Shown here piece after piece: positions 15,042 to 23,195 of a stretch of DNA of 35,437 nt. This DNA is from Chloroflexota bacterium. GTDB lineage: Bacteria > Chloroflexota > Limnocylindria > Limnocylindrales > CSP1-4. Location: positions 1 to 35,437 of the forward strand of contig JAKAMV010000010.1 in assembly GCA_021812735.1 (NCBI GenBank), in the 5' to 3' direction. The translations under genes were made by a program, and so were the position numbers. Each line of letters opens with the position of its first letter. Within the stretch, counting starts at the first letter, position 1. The notes below the pieces were generated by a model. It saw only the letters and a list, made by a program, of their open reading frames with translations, was not told the DNA's origin and searched no databases.

Positions 15042-16690
15042 GCGGCTCCCTCCGAGCGGTGGACGACGCGCCCCCCGACCAGCGTGGCGATGGCTGTGGT
15101 GCCGATGATCGCAGACGCGTCCGCGACGAGCAGGTCCCGGTCCAGCACGGCGAGGTCGGCGTCGTACCCGACGGCCAGCCGGCCTCGTCGGTCGTCCTCG
15201 AACGCCGCATGCGCGCTGCCGGCGGTGTAGGCCCCGATCGCAGCCTCGATCGTGAGGCGCTCGTGGGGGAGCCAGCCGCCCTGGGGGTCGCCCGCAGCCG
15301 TCTGCCGCGCGACCGCGTTGTGGATCGCGATCCACGGGCTCCACGGCACCACGGGCCAGTCCGACCCGAACGCGAGGGGCGCGCCGGCGCGCTGCAGGGT
15401 CGCCCACGCCCAGGCGCGCGACGCCCGCTCGGGGCCGATGTTCGCCGCCCACAGGTCGACCTGGTTGGGCGACGGGTCCGCGTGGAACGGCTGCATCGAC
15501 GCCACCACACCCAGCGTGGCGAAGCGGGAGATGTCGGCCGCATCCACGGTCTCGATGTGCTCCACGCGGTGGCGGCGCGGATGCGCGCCCACACTGGTGC
15601 CGAGGCCGCGCGGGTCGCCCGTCCAGGCGCCGTTGGCGCGCGCCGCGTGCGCGTAGGCGTCGAGCGCCATCCGGACGCCGCCGTCGCCGATGGCGTGGGT
15701 CTCGACCTGCCAGCCTCGCCGATCGGCCTCGGCCACGTGGCGGTTGAGTCCCTCGGGCGTCCAGTTCGGCAGGCCCAGACTGTCGTCGCCCTCGTAGGGG
15801 GCCAGCAGCGAGGCGGTCCGGGCCTCGATCACGCCGTCGGCGAACGCCTTGAGGATCCCGCCGGAGAAGTGGTGGCCGCCACGCCGCGGGAAGGCCTCCG
15901 CCTCGTACGCGTCGAGGCGGTCGCGCCACTCCGCGAACGAGATGCCGTGCGAGAGGTCCAGGGCCGTGCGCACGCGGAGCGGGAGCGCGCCCTCGTCGGC
16001 CAGGCGGGCGAAGAATCGGAAGTTCTCCAGGTCGCCCATCGCGTCCTGCACGGCGGTGATGCCGTCGCGGTGGAAGCGCGCGATGGCGTCGGCGACCGAG
16101 GCCCGGTCCTCGGCCTCCGTCGGAACGGGGATGACCGCATCCACCAAGTCCTGGGCGTCCTCCTTGAGCACGCCGGTGGGCTCGCCATCGCCGTCCTTGA
16201 CGATGACGCCGGTCTCGGGGCCCACGGTGTCGCGCGTGATGCCCGCGGCGTCCAGCGCCGCCGTGTTGGCCCAGCCGGTGTGGCCGTCATAGCAGCGCAG
16301 CCAGGCCGGGCGGTCGGGGACGACTGCGTCGAGCATCCGGCGGTGGGGGAGTCCGCCCTCGAACGCCGAGTAGACCCAGCCGCGACCCCGCACCCATGGC
16401 CGACCCGGGTGGGCCGTCGCGTGCCGCGCCACCGCCGCCAGCGTCCCGGCGGCGGTCTGGATGCCGAACAGGTCGGCGTCCGCGAGCTGCCTGGCGCCGT
16501 AGCGCAGGTGGAGGTGCGCGTCGTCCAGGCCCGGGACCACGAGGCCGCCGCGCGCGTCGATGACCTCGCCCGAGCGGTCCAGCTCGGCATCCACGCCGAT
16601 CCGCGCGATGCGCCCGTCCTCCACCCGCAGGGCGGTGGCGCCCGGGCTGCCGAAGATCTGCCCGTTGACGATGCTGAGTCCGTCCGCCAT
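15038..16690 (-). CDS. Amidohydrolase, YtcJ-like (Amidohydro_3)
   Basis: 550 residues. After a small N-terminal beta domain ('LRVEDGRIARIG', 'LVVPGLDDAHLHLRYGAR', metal ligands His59 and His61) comes the long TIM barrel of the YtcJ group: 'LKAFADGVIEARTASLL', 'WQVETHAIGDGGVRMALDAY', 'RHRVEHIETVDAADI', 'VVASMQPFHADPS' and 'LAFGSDWPVVPWSPW', ending in 'GRLAVGYDADLAVLDRDLL'. These enzymes are metal-dependent hydrolases, mostly without assigned substrates; N-substituted formamide deformylase is one known member. The ATG at 16690 is 7 nt after TACACT, i.e. leaderless. It is the first gene of a tight operon with a 4-TM protein and lysA, but the functional link to lysine synthesis is not evident. 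Confidence 0.92.
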   Translation of the reverse strand: MADGLSIVNGQIFGSPGATALRVEDGRIARIGVDAELDRSGEVIDARGGLVVPGLDDAHLHLRYGARQLADADLFGIQTAAGTLAAVARHATAHPGRPWVRGRGWVYSAFEGGLPHRRMLDAVVPDRPAWLRCYDGHTGWANTAALDAAGITRDTVGPETGVIVKDGDGEPTGVLKEDAQDLVDAVIPVPTEAEDRASVADAIARFHRDGITAVQDAMGDLENFRFFARLADEGALPLRVRTALDLSHGISFAEWRDRLDAYEAEAFPRRGGHHFSGGILKAFADGVIEARTASLLAPYEGDDSLGLPNWTPEGLNRHVAEADRRGWQVETHAIGDGGVRMALDAYAHAARANGAWTGDPRGLGTSVGAHPRRHRVEHIETVDAADISRFATLGVVASMQPFHADPSPNQVDLWAANIGPERASRAWAWATLQRAGAPLAFGSDWPVVPWSPWIAIHNAVARQTAAGDPQGGWLPHERLTIEAAIGAYTAGSAHAAFEDDRRGRLAVGYDADLAVLDRDLLVADASAIIGTTAIATLVGGRVVHRSEGAA

Positions 16691-16697
16691 GTCGCCG

Positions 16698-16703
16698 AGT
16701 GTA
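16698..16703 (-). promoter_or_regulatory. -10 box of leaderless amidohydrolase operon (TACACT, 7 nt before ATG)
   Basis: Minus-strand TACACT, then CGGCGAC, then ATG; no ribosome site. Confidence 0.6.
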
Positions 16704-16785
16704 CGCGCGCGAGCGGCGGCGCCTGCGGGTCTCGGCGCCGTGCGGGCGACGGCCCGCGGGGAGGCCGACGACCCCCCAATGTGCG

Positions 16786-16816
16786 GCAGCCCGCCGGCGT
16801 GCTGCCGGCGGGCTGC
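16786..16816 (-). terminator. Strong hairpin between ABM-like gene and amidohydrolase promoter
   Basis: Perfect 13-bp inverted repeat (GCAGCCCGCCGGC and its complement) with a 5-nt loop, 13 nt after the stop of the ABM-like gene. No T-run follows. It would insulate the amidohydrolase promoter downstream. Confidence 0.7.
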
Positions 16817-16829
16817 GTCTGCGGGGGCC

Positions 16830-17114
16830 TCAGTAGGCGACGGTGCTCGACTCCTCGGTGATCCACACCTGCGGCGCGCCGTCCACGCCAGCGCGCGACA
16901 TCGCCTCGGGGAGCGAGGGGTCGGCCGCGAACGCCTGGGCGCCGGCCAGGGTGGCGAAATCGTTCACGATCACGATCGAGTTCGGGTCGCTGACCGAGCG
17001 GGTGACAGTGTGGCCGGTCGCCCCGTGCCTGCGGCGGATGTCGCCATGCTCGGTGAAGACGGCGAACCACCGGTCGTAGTCGGCGACGTGGTGCTGGACG
17101 ATCACCTTGGCCAT
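16830..17114 (-). CDS. Small ABM-like (dimeric alpha/beta barrel) protein
   Basis: 94 residues: 'MAKVIVQHHVADYDRWFAVFTEHGDIRRRHG' followed by 'HTVTRSVSDPNSIVIVNDFATLAGAQAFAADPSLPEAMSRAGV' split by strands, and 'PQVWITEESSTVAY'. Length, the beta-alpha-beta-beta-alpha-beta order and 'VxVxHxVxDYDxW' resemble antibiotic-biosynthesis-monooxygenase-like proteins that act as dimers. No catalytic residue is evident. The ATG at 17114 is chosen over one 22 codons upstream because homology starts there and AAGGAG precedes it. It is transcribed divergently from a marR gene through overlapping promoters with a palindromic operator, so repression by that MarR and induction by a small molecule is likely. 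Confidence 0.82.
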   Translation of the reverse strand: MAKVIVQHHVADYDRWFAVFTEHGDIRRRHGATGHTVTRSVSDPNSIVIVNDFATLAGAQAFAADPSLPEAMSRAGVDGAPQVWITEESSTVAY

Positions 17115-17164
17115 CTCGGGACGCTCCTTGTGCCCTGATCCCTCGACCGGCGAGGCGCCGGTGA

Positions 17165-17224
17165 TTAGGCGCCTAACCATATCGTTAGGTCACGAATTGT
17201 CAATACCCTAAATATGGCTAAGAT
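17165..17224. promoter_or_regulatory. Overlapping divergent promoters with MarR-type operator
   Basis: Minus strand: TTGACA (17203-17198), 16-nt spacer, TATGGT (17181-17176) for the ABM-like gene. Plus strand: TTGTCA (17197-17202), 16-nt spacer, TAAGAT (17219-17224), then 7 nt to the marR ATG at 17232 (leaderless). The two -35 hexamers share the same bases, so only one polymerase can bind at a time. A perfect 12-bp palindrome TTAGGCGCCTAA (17165-17176) covers the start site of the minus promoter, and a second dyad TTAGG (17185-17189) / CCTAA (17207-17211) is centred on the shared -35. Confidence 0.75.
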
Positions 17225-17231
17225 TCCGGAC

Positions 17232-17711
17232 ATGGCCAAGGTCACCCTCGCCGACGACTTCTATGACCAGACCCCGGAGGGGAACCGGCTCGCGACCGAG
17301 GCGGTCATGAACACGATCCGCACCGCGGACCTGCTGTTCGACCAGATCGGCCGGCTGCTGCGGCCGCTGGGCGTGAGCTCGGCGGGCGGCCTGATCCTGG
17401 GCCAGCTGCGCGACCGCGGCCCGATGTCGCCCTCGGAGCTCGGCGAGCGGCTGATCGTGACGCGCGCCACCGTCACGGGCGTTGTGGACTCGCTGGAGCG
17501 ACGCGGCTGCGTGCGGCGCGTGCCCAACCCCAGCGACCGGCGGGGGATCATCGTCGAGCTCACGCCCGAGGGCCTCGAGGTGATCGCCCAGGTGCGAACC
17601 CTCATCCACCGGCACGAGCGCGACTGGATGAGCGTGCTCTCCGACGAGGAGAAGGGGCTGTACGTCTCGCTGCTGCACCGCATCCAGACCAGCGTCTCGA
17701 CCGAGGAGTAG
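17232..17711 (+). CDS. MarR-family transcriptional regulator
   Basis: 159 residues. The winged helix is clear: 'GVSSAGGLILGQLRDRGPMSPSELGERL' , recognition helix 'VTRATVTGVVDSLERRGCVRR' and wing 'PNPSDRRGIIVELTPEGLEV', followed by the dimerisation helices 'VRTLIHRHERDWMSVLSDEEKGLYVSLLHRI'. The ATG at 17232 is chosen over one six codons upstream because TAAGAT sits exactly 7 nt before it. It probably represses itself and the divergent ABM-like gene through the TTAGG palindromes. It could also act on the DUF885 gene that follows 57 nt downstream on the same strand. The ligand is unknown. Confidence 0.93.
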   Translation: MAKVTLADDFYDQTPEGNRLATEAVMNTIRTADLLFDQIGRLLRPLGVSSAGGLILGQLRDRGPMSPSELGERLIVTRATVTGVVDSLERRGCVRRVPNPSDRRGIIVELTPEGLEVIAQVRTLIHRHERDWMSVLSDEEKGLYVSLLHRIQTSVSTEE

Positions 17712-17768
17712 CCCGCGTCCGGGGGCCCCGCTAGACTCCCCGCGACTCACCCACGTCCCGGAGATGCC

Positions 17769-19529
17769 GTGACCGCCTTCGACGACCTCGCCGCGCGATT
17801 CCTCGACGACCTGTTCGCCGCCGACCCGGTAGCGGCGACGATGGCGGGGGACCACCGCTTCGACGGCCACTGGCCAGACACGTCCGAGCGCGGCCGGCTG
17901 GACCGCCTGACCCTCTATGACCGCTGGGCGGGCAAGTTCGCGGCGCTCGACCCCGCGGCGCTCACGACCGACGAGCGGATCGACCGCGACCTCGTGCTGG
18001 GCGAACTGGCGCGCCGCCGGTTCCTCGAGGCCGAGTTGCGCGAGGATGCTTGGGACCCCCTGGGCTGGGTCTACCTGATCGGCGGCGGGCTGCACGCGCT
18101 GCTCTCGCGGGACTTCGCTCCGCTCGGCGTGCGCCTGTCGGCGTTCGCGTCCCGCCTCGAGGGCGTGCCGCGGATCATCAGCGACGCGCAGGCCGTGCTC
18201 GGGTCGTGGCCCATCCGACCGGTGTCGCGACTCCATGCGCGCGTGGCGGGTGAGCGGATCGATGGCGTGGCGGCGCTGGGCGATGAGGCGGTGGCGCTGG
18301 CGGAGGCGGCGGTTGACGACGCTGCCGCCGCGACCGTCCTGCCACGGCTCCGCGCCGCCAATGCGACGGCCAAGGAGGTTCTCGGCGGCATCGGCGCGCA
18401 CCTCCGGACCGACGTCGCGGTCCACGCGTCGGGCCGGGCGGAGCTGGGGCGCCAGCTGTTCGCCGCGAAGCTCCGGGCGACGCTCGACGACCCGGACGCC
18501 ACGCCCGAGGCCCTCCTCGAGCGTGCCGAGCGCGAGTACGCTGCCGTCCGGGCCGAGATGGTCCGGCTCGCCCGCGACCTCTGGCCGCAGTGGTGTCCGG
18601 GGCGCGTCGCGCCGAGCGACGAGGGTGTGCTCGTGCGCGATGTGCTCGACGTCATCGCCGTGGAGCACCCGCGCGCCGACGAGCTGGTTGATGTCTGCCG
18701 CGGCCTGGTGGCCGACATCGAGGCGTTCTGCCGCGAGCGCGACGTCGTCGGCCTGCCAGGCAAGCCCCTCGAGGTGCAGTGGACCCCGGAGTTCATGCGC
18801 TCCTTCGCGGGCGCGATGCTCGACACGCCGGGGCCGCTCGACGCGGTCCAGAAGGCGTTCTTCTCCATCACGCCCGCCCGCCCGGAGTGGGGGCCCGACG
18901 ACGTGGAGTCCTGGCTGCGCGAGTTCAACGGCCGCCAGCTCAAGCTGCTCACCATCCACGAGGCCGTGCCTGGCCACTACCTGCAGGGCGCCTACTCGAA
19001 CCACTCGGGCGCCTCAGTCGTCCGGCGCGTGTTCGGCTCGGGGCTGTTCGCCGAGGGCTGGGCGGTCTACGTCACGCAGGTGATGCTCGACCGAGGCTAC
19101 GCCGGCGACGACCTGGCGCTGTGGCTCCAGCACTGGAAGTTCTACCTGCGCGCCGTCGTCAACACGATCCTCGACGTGCGGATCCACTGCTTCGGCATGA
19201 CGAGCGAGGAAGCGCTGGCGTTGATGGTGGACGGCGCGTTCCAGGAGCGGAGCGAGGCAGGGGCGAAGGACGAGCGCGCGCGGCTCACGGCGACCCAGCT
19301 GTCCACGTACTTCGTGGGTTCCATTGGCTGCTGGGACATCGAGGACGAGGCGCGTCGGCGGGCCGCCGAGGCGGCCGGGGCGGGACGGGCCGCCGTGCCG
19401 GTGCCGGCCCTGGCGGGCGGCTACCCGGCAACCCCGGGCTTCGACGAGCGGGCACACCTGGAGGCGGTCATCTCCCACGGCGCCCCGACCATCCCGCTGC
19501 TCCGCCGGATCCTGCTCGGCAGCGGCTGA
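17769..19529 (+). CDS. DUF885 family metallopeptidase-like protein
   Basis: 586 residues. The N-terminal half is helical ('FDDLAARFLDDLFAADPVAATMAGDHRFDGHWPD' is the typical opening of DUF885). The motif 'LLTIHEAVPGHYLQGAYSNHS' (His397, Glu398, His403) resembles a gluzincin-type zinc site, and 'GLFAEGWAVYVTQVMLDRGY' supplies a downstream Glu429 as third ligand. The remaining 'HWKFYLRAVVNTILDVRIHCFGMTSEEAL' and 'TQLSTYFVGSIGCWDIE' are family-typical. Members are predicted cytoplasmic or secreted zinc peptidases; no signal peptide is present here. Start is GTG at 17769 with GGAG about 5-8 nt upstream. A -10-like TAGACT lies at 17731. It follows marR on the same strand and may be under its control. 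Confidence 0.92.
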   Translation: MTAFDDLAARFLDDLFAADPVAATMAGDHRFDGHWPDTSERGRLDRLTLYDRWAGKFAALDPAALTTDERIDRDLVLGELARRRFLEAELREDAWDPLGWVYLIGGGLHALLSRDFAPLGVRLSAFASRLEGVPRIISDAQAVLGSWPIRPVSRLHARVAGERIDGVAALGDEAVALAEAAVDDAAAATVLPRLRAANATAKEVLGGIGAHLRTDVAVHASGRAELGRQLFAAKLRATLDDPDATPEALLERAEREYAAVRAEMVRLARDLWPQWCPGRVAPSDEGVLVRDVLDVIAVEHPRADELVDVCRGLVADIEAFCRERDVVGLPGKPLEVQWTPEFMRSFAGAMLDTPGPLDAVQKAFFSITPARPEWGPDDVESWLREFNGRQLKLLTIHEAVPGHYLQGAYSNHSGASVVRRVFGSGLFAEGWAVYVTQVMLDRGYAGDDLALWLQHWKFYLRAVVNTILDVRIHCFGMTSEEALALMVDGAFQERSEAGAKDERARLTATQLSTYFVGSIGCWDIEDEARRRAAEAAGAGRAAVPVPALAGGYPATPGFDERAHLEAVISHGAPTIPLLRRILLGSG

Positions 19530-19571
19530 CCCCGCCTGGCGGTCGGCACGGGGCCGTCGCCGGCCCGGCGC

Positions 19572-22500
19572 CTACCGCGTCTTCTTGCCCCCGCCCTTCT
19601 TGCCCCTGGCCCGCTTCTCCTTCAGCTTCTTCGCCGGCCGGCCGGGCTGGACCGCGGGTGCCGGTTGGGGGGCGGACTGCGGCCCCGGCGCTGCGCTCGG
19701 CCCCGGCGCTGCGCTCGGCCCCGGCGCTGCGCTCGGCCCCGGCTCGGGCTCGGGCTCCGCCGCGCCTGCGCCGAACAGCTGGTCGCGCAGGCGGTCGACT
19801 CGGTAGTCGGAGAGCGTCGCCGCCCGCTCGATCCGCGCGAGCACCGCCTCGGGGTCGGGTGCTCCGGCGCGCTCGGCCACGGCGCCGAGGGCCTCGAGCC
19901 GAGCCGCCCATGCGCACAGCTCGCCGAGCGACTCGCCGTGGAACCACGCCACGCCCTCCCAGTCGTTCACCCGCAGGAACGGCCGCACGACCGGGTGCGA
20001 CAGCCAGCGGTCCACGAGCCGGAGCGGCACCGCGTCGGCTGGCCCCATCACCATCGACGGCACCGGCAGGTCCACGAGCAGCCGCACGCGCTCCGCCGCC
20101 CACCAGGCCGCCGCCTCGTCGAGGCCGCGGCGCCGCAGCCCCTCGGCGACGACCGGTGCCAGGCGCAGCTCGTCGAACCAGGCGCGTGACGTCGGACCCG
20201 CCATGGCCCCCTCGGGCAGCGAGCCGAGCGGCGCCAGCAGCGTCCACACCCGCAGCGCGGCGGCCTGCGACGCGTCCTCGAGCCCGGCCGCAACCGCGTC
20301 AGCGGCCGCCCACCGGGCCACGACCCGGTCCACGACGGCCGCGCGGTCGCCGACCGTGCCGGTGGCCTCCGCCACGGTGTCGACGACACGGGCAACGGCC
20401 GGGCGCGAGGGGGCCTCGATGACCGCCCGGACCGCCTCGTGGACGGGGGCCAGCTGCAGCTCGCGCAGCGCCGTCTCGAGCGACGGGACGCCGCGGCCCT
20501 CGAGACGCGCCGCCAGCCGCGCCCACACGCCCGACGGGTCGTGCATCTCGCGCAGGCCCAGGTACACGCGGGTCTCGTAGGCGCGCAGCTCAACGTGCAG
20601 GCCGCGCTCCCGGAGCTCGGCCACGGCCCGGAGGTACTCCAGGCCGGCGCGCTCGTCCCGGAACGTGATCCAGCGGTTCGTCGCGTCGCCGTCCGCGAGG
20701 CCCAGGCCCTCGGCCAGCGTGCGCCGGACGAGGCGCTTGGAGCCGTCGGGCTCCTTGACCGCGCAGGCGGCCGAGCTGCGGATCCAGCCCGAGGAGTCGC
20801 CGAAGCGGTTGTGGTACACGACCAGCGAGCGCGACGCGCCCGCCCCGTTCGAGAACGCGAACACGTTCTCGTCGACGCCGCCGAAGTCGTGCTCGAAGTC
20901 GTACAGCAGGAAGTCGCGCGCCTCGGCGAAGTCGCCGCGGCGGTGGAGCAGCGGGACGATGTCGCGCTCGTGGCGGCGGGTCAGCCACTCGTCGGCGCTC
21001 TCATTCCAGCTCGCCTGCCGGAACTCCATGCCGTACTTCTCGGCGAACCCCTCGAACTGCCCGTGGCCGATCAGCGGCAGGCCCGGCAGCGTCGCCAGCA
21101 GCGTGGCGACGCCGAAGTACTTGTCGCCCTTGCCGAACTGCTCGACCGCGGTCTTCTCGTCGGGGTTGTTCATGAAGTTGACGTACCGCTTGAGGATCTC
21201 GGGGTCGAACTCCAGGGTCTCCTTGAGCACCCGCCGATAGGCCGCGTTGTCCTCGTCGCGGAGCATGTGCATGAACGCGCTGTTGTAGACGCGGTGCATG
21301 CCCAGCGTGCGGACGAAGTAGCCCTCGAGCAGCCAGAACGCCTCGGCCAGCAGCAGCGTGTCGGGCACCTCGGCAGCGACCCGGTCCACCACCTCGCGCC
21401 AGAACTCGCCCGGCATCGCGGCGTCGAACTCCTCGGCCGTCAGCGTCCCGAACTCGGCCCGGGACGGGATGGCTCCGCCGCCCTCGCCGGGTGCCGGGAA
21501 CCACAGCCGGCGCACGTGCTTGCGCGCCAGCACCATCGCCGCGTCGAACCGGATGACCGGGAAGCGGCGCGCCACCGCGAGGATGGTCTGGATCACCTGC
21601 TCCCGGACCGCGGCCTGGCTGAAGTCCAGCTGGGCGGTGTCGTTCCACGGGAAGCTCGTGCCGTCGTTGCCGTGGTAGACGTAGCGCCGCTCGCCGGTCC
21701 AGCGGTCGTGCCACTCGAAGGTGACCGCCGCGTCGGAGTTGTCCCAGTAGTGGTCCTCGATGCGGACCTCGACGCGCCCGTAGTCCGCCAGGTTCTCGCC
21801 GCCGTAGGTGTAGGCGGGGTAGGGCGGCTGGGGGAGCGAGAGGAACCACTCCGGGTGCTCGGAGACCCAGTGCGAGTCGATGCCCATGTGGTTGGGCACC
21901 ATGTCGGAGGCCAGCCTGATGCCGCGCTGCCACGCCTTGTGGCGCAGCGCCTCCCAGGCGGGCTCGCCGCCCAGGTCGTCGGCGATCCGGTAGTCGTCGA
22001 GCGAGTACGCAGATGCGGCCGCGTCAGGGTTGCCGCGCCAGGCCTTGATCCGCTGGCTGGCCCGGCTGCGCTGCCACAGGCCGATCAGCCACAGGCCGGT
22101 GATGCCCCAGCGGGCGAGGCGGTCAAGCTCCTCGTCCGGGACCGCGTCCAGGGTGCGGATGTCGCGCTGGTAGGCCTGGCTGAGCTGGTCGAGCCAGACG
22201 TGGGTGCTCTTCGCGATGAGCACGAGGCGCGGCATCCAGTCCGAGTCGCTCGAGAACCGCTCCGGCTCGGCCTCCAGCCCGGACAGGTCCGGCCGCTCGC
22301 CCCTGCCGCCGGCGTCGCCGGCGCCGCCCCCGCCGAAGCGCAGGTGGAGGCCGCGCTCCTCCTCGGCCATGACGTCGAGCGTGAGCAGCATCCGGTCGAG
22401 CAGGGCCGCCAGCTTCTCGCCCAGCAGCGCGGACCAGTTGTCGCGGACGTAGCGCAGCTGGCCGGCGAGCGAGGTCGGGTGCGCCTGCGCCGGCGCGCGG

Positions 22501-23075
22501 AGCAGGGCGACGAGCGTCTCGCCGTTGGGCCCGATCGGCTGCCGGGCGCCATAGTGCCGCTCGAGCGCCGCCATCGACACGTCCCGCTCCTGGCGGGGGA
22601 GCGGCGCGTCGTCGACGAGCGGGATCAGCGGGCGGGCCGCCGGGTTCTCGTTTGCGATCCGCACGAGGAGCATCTCCTCGAGGCGGACCGGCTCCTCGGC
22701 CCCCAGGACGTCGGGAAACTCGTCGCCCACGGCATCGAGCAGCTCGGCAAAGTCCTCCTCGCCCAGCTGCGCCTCGACGGCCACGGCCGACTCGACCATC
22801 GACGCGGGCGGGTCCAGCTCGACGGCGCGCTCGACCAGCAGGTGGAAGATCTCGTGGAGCAGCTCGAGCGCCGCCAGCTCGCCGGCCTGCGCGGACGGGG
22901 CGCCAGCGGGCAGCGAGGCGTTGAGGGCGGCGACGACCCGGCGCGCAACAGGCAGGTTGGCGGCGAGGCGCCGCCGGGTCGGACCGTTCGCAGCCTCGAG
23001 GGCGGCGGGCGGCGCGGTCGTCGCGTCGAGGCGGAAGCGGCGACGGGCGGTCCGCGAGTAGGGCAGCGAGCGCAT
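19572..23075 (-). CDS. Large GH13 (alpha-amylase family) protein with a Lys-rich tail
   Basis: 1167 residues in four parts: a helical N-terminal region of about 300 residues with no family I recognise; a GH13 barrel (about 305-800); a helical C-terminal region (about 850-1100); and a Pro/Ala repeat ending in a very basic tail ('KKLKEKRARGKKGGGKKTR'). GH13 region I is 'DMVPNHMG' (391-398), region II 'VIRFDAAM' (nucleophile Asp511), region III 'LLLAEAFW' (acid/base Glu578). Region IV reads 'NFMNNPDEKT': Asp639 is kept but the usual His of N-H-D is Pro638. Catalysis on alpha-1,4-glucan is plausible, specificity unknown (hydrolase, transferase or trehalose-synthase-like). The ATG at 23075 lies 6 nt after GACACT. 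A GntR regulator gene is immediately upstream on the same strand. Confidence 0.85.
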   Translation of the reverse strand: MRSLPYSRTARRRFRLDATTAPPAALEAANGPTRRRLAANLPVARRVVAALNASLPAGAPSAQAGELAALELLHEIFHLLVERAVELDPPASMVESAVAVEAQLGEEDFAELLDAVGDEFPDVLGAEEPVRLEEMLLVRIANENPAARPLIPLVDDAPLPRQERDVSMAALERHYGARQPIGPNGETLVALLRAPAQAHPTSLAGQLRYVRDNWSALLGEKLAALLDRMLLTLDVMAEEERGLHLRFGGGGAGDAGGRGERPDLSGLEAEPERFSSDSDWMPRLVLIAKSTHVWLDQLSQAYQRDIRTLDAVPDEELDRLARWGITGLWLIGLWQRSRASQRIKAWRGNPDAAASAYSLDDYRIADDLGGEPAWEALRHKAWQRGIRLASDMVPNHMGIDSHWVSEHPEWFLSLPQPPYPAYTYGGENLADYGRVEVRIEDHYWDNSDAAVTFEWHDRWTGERRYVYHGNDGTSFPWNDTAQLDFSQAAVREQVIQTILAVARRFPVIRFDAAMVLARKHVRRLWFPAPGEGGGAIPSRAEFGTLTAEEFDAAMPGEFWREVVDRVAAEVPDTLLLAEAFWLLEGYFVRTLGMHRVYNSAFMHMLRDEDNAAYRRVLKETLEFDPEILKRYVNFMNNPDEKTAVEQFGKGDKYFGVATLLATLPGLPLIGHGQFEGFAEKYGMEFRQASWNESADEWLTRRHERDIVPLLHRRGDFAEARDFLLYDFEHDFGGVDENVFAFSNGAGASRSLVVYHNRFGDSSGWIRSSAACAVKEPDGSKRLVRRTLAEGLGLADGDATNRWITFRDERAGLEYLRAVAELRERGLHVELRAYETRVYLGLREMHDPSGVWARLAARLEGRGVPSLETALRELQLAPVHEAVRAVIEAPSRPAVARVVDTVAEATGTVGDRAAVVDRVVARWAAADAVAAGLEDASQAAALRVWTLLAPLGSLPEGAMAGPTSRAWFDELRLAPVVAEGLRRRGLDEAAAWWAAERVRLLVDLPVPSMVMGPADAVPLRLVDRWLSHPVVRPFLRVNDWEGVAWFHGESLGELCAWAARLEALGAVAERAGAPDPEAVLARIERAATLSDYRVDRLRDQLFGAGAAEPEPEPGPSAAPGPSAAPGPSAAPGPQSAPQPAPAVQPGRPAKKLKEKRARGKKGGGKKTR
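19683..19736. repeat. 3 x 18-bp perfect in-frame repeat in the GH13 tail
   Basis: CCCCGGCGCTGCGCTCGG three times without mismatch, coding (minus strand) three GPSAAP-type hexapeptides in the linker before the Lys-rich tail. Perfect copies indicate recent slippage. Confidence 0.85.
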
Positions 23076-23081
23076 TCCGAG

Positions 23082-23090
23082 AGTGTCGCA
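23082..23090 (-). promoter_or_regulatory. Extended -10 (TGCGACACT) of GH13 gene, 6 nt before ATG
   Basis: Minus-strand TGCGACACT followed by CTCGGA and the ATG at 23075. The same 9-mer occurs before the ACT-domain gene (30774-30782). No ribosome site, so probably leaderless. Confidence 0.45.
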
Positions 23091-23195
23091 CGCAGGGGGT
23101 GCCTCGCGGCAGCGTTTCGTCGGTGGCTGGCGGACGTCGGCGACGCCCGCTGCGGCCCACCAGCCGGATCGAGCAGTCCGGAGCGCGGGCTCGCG

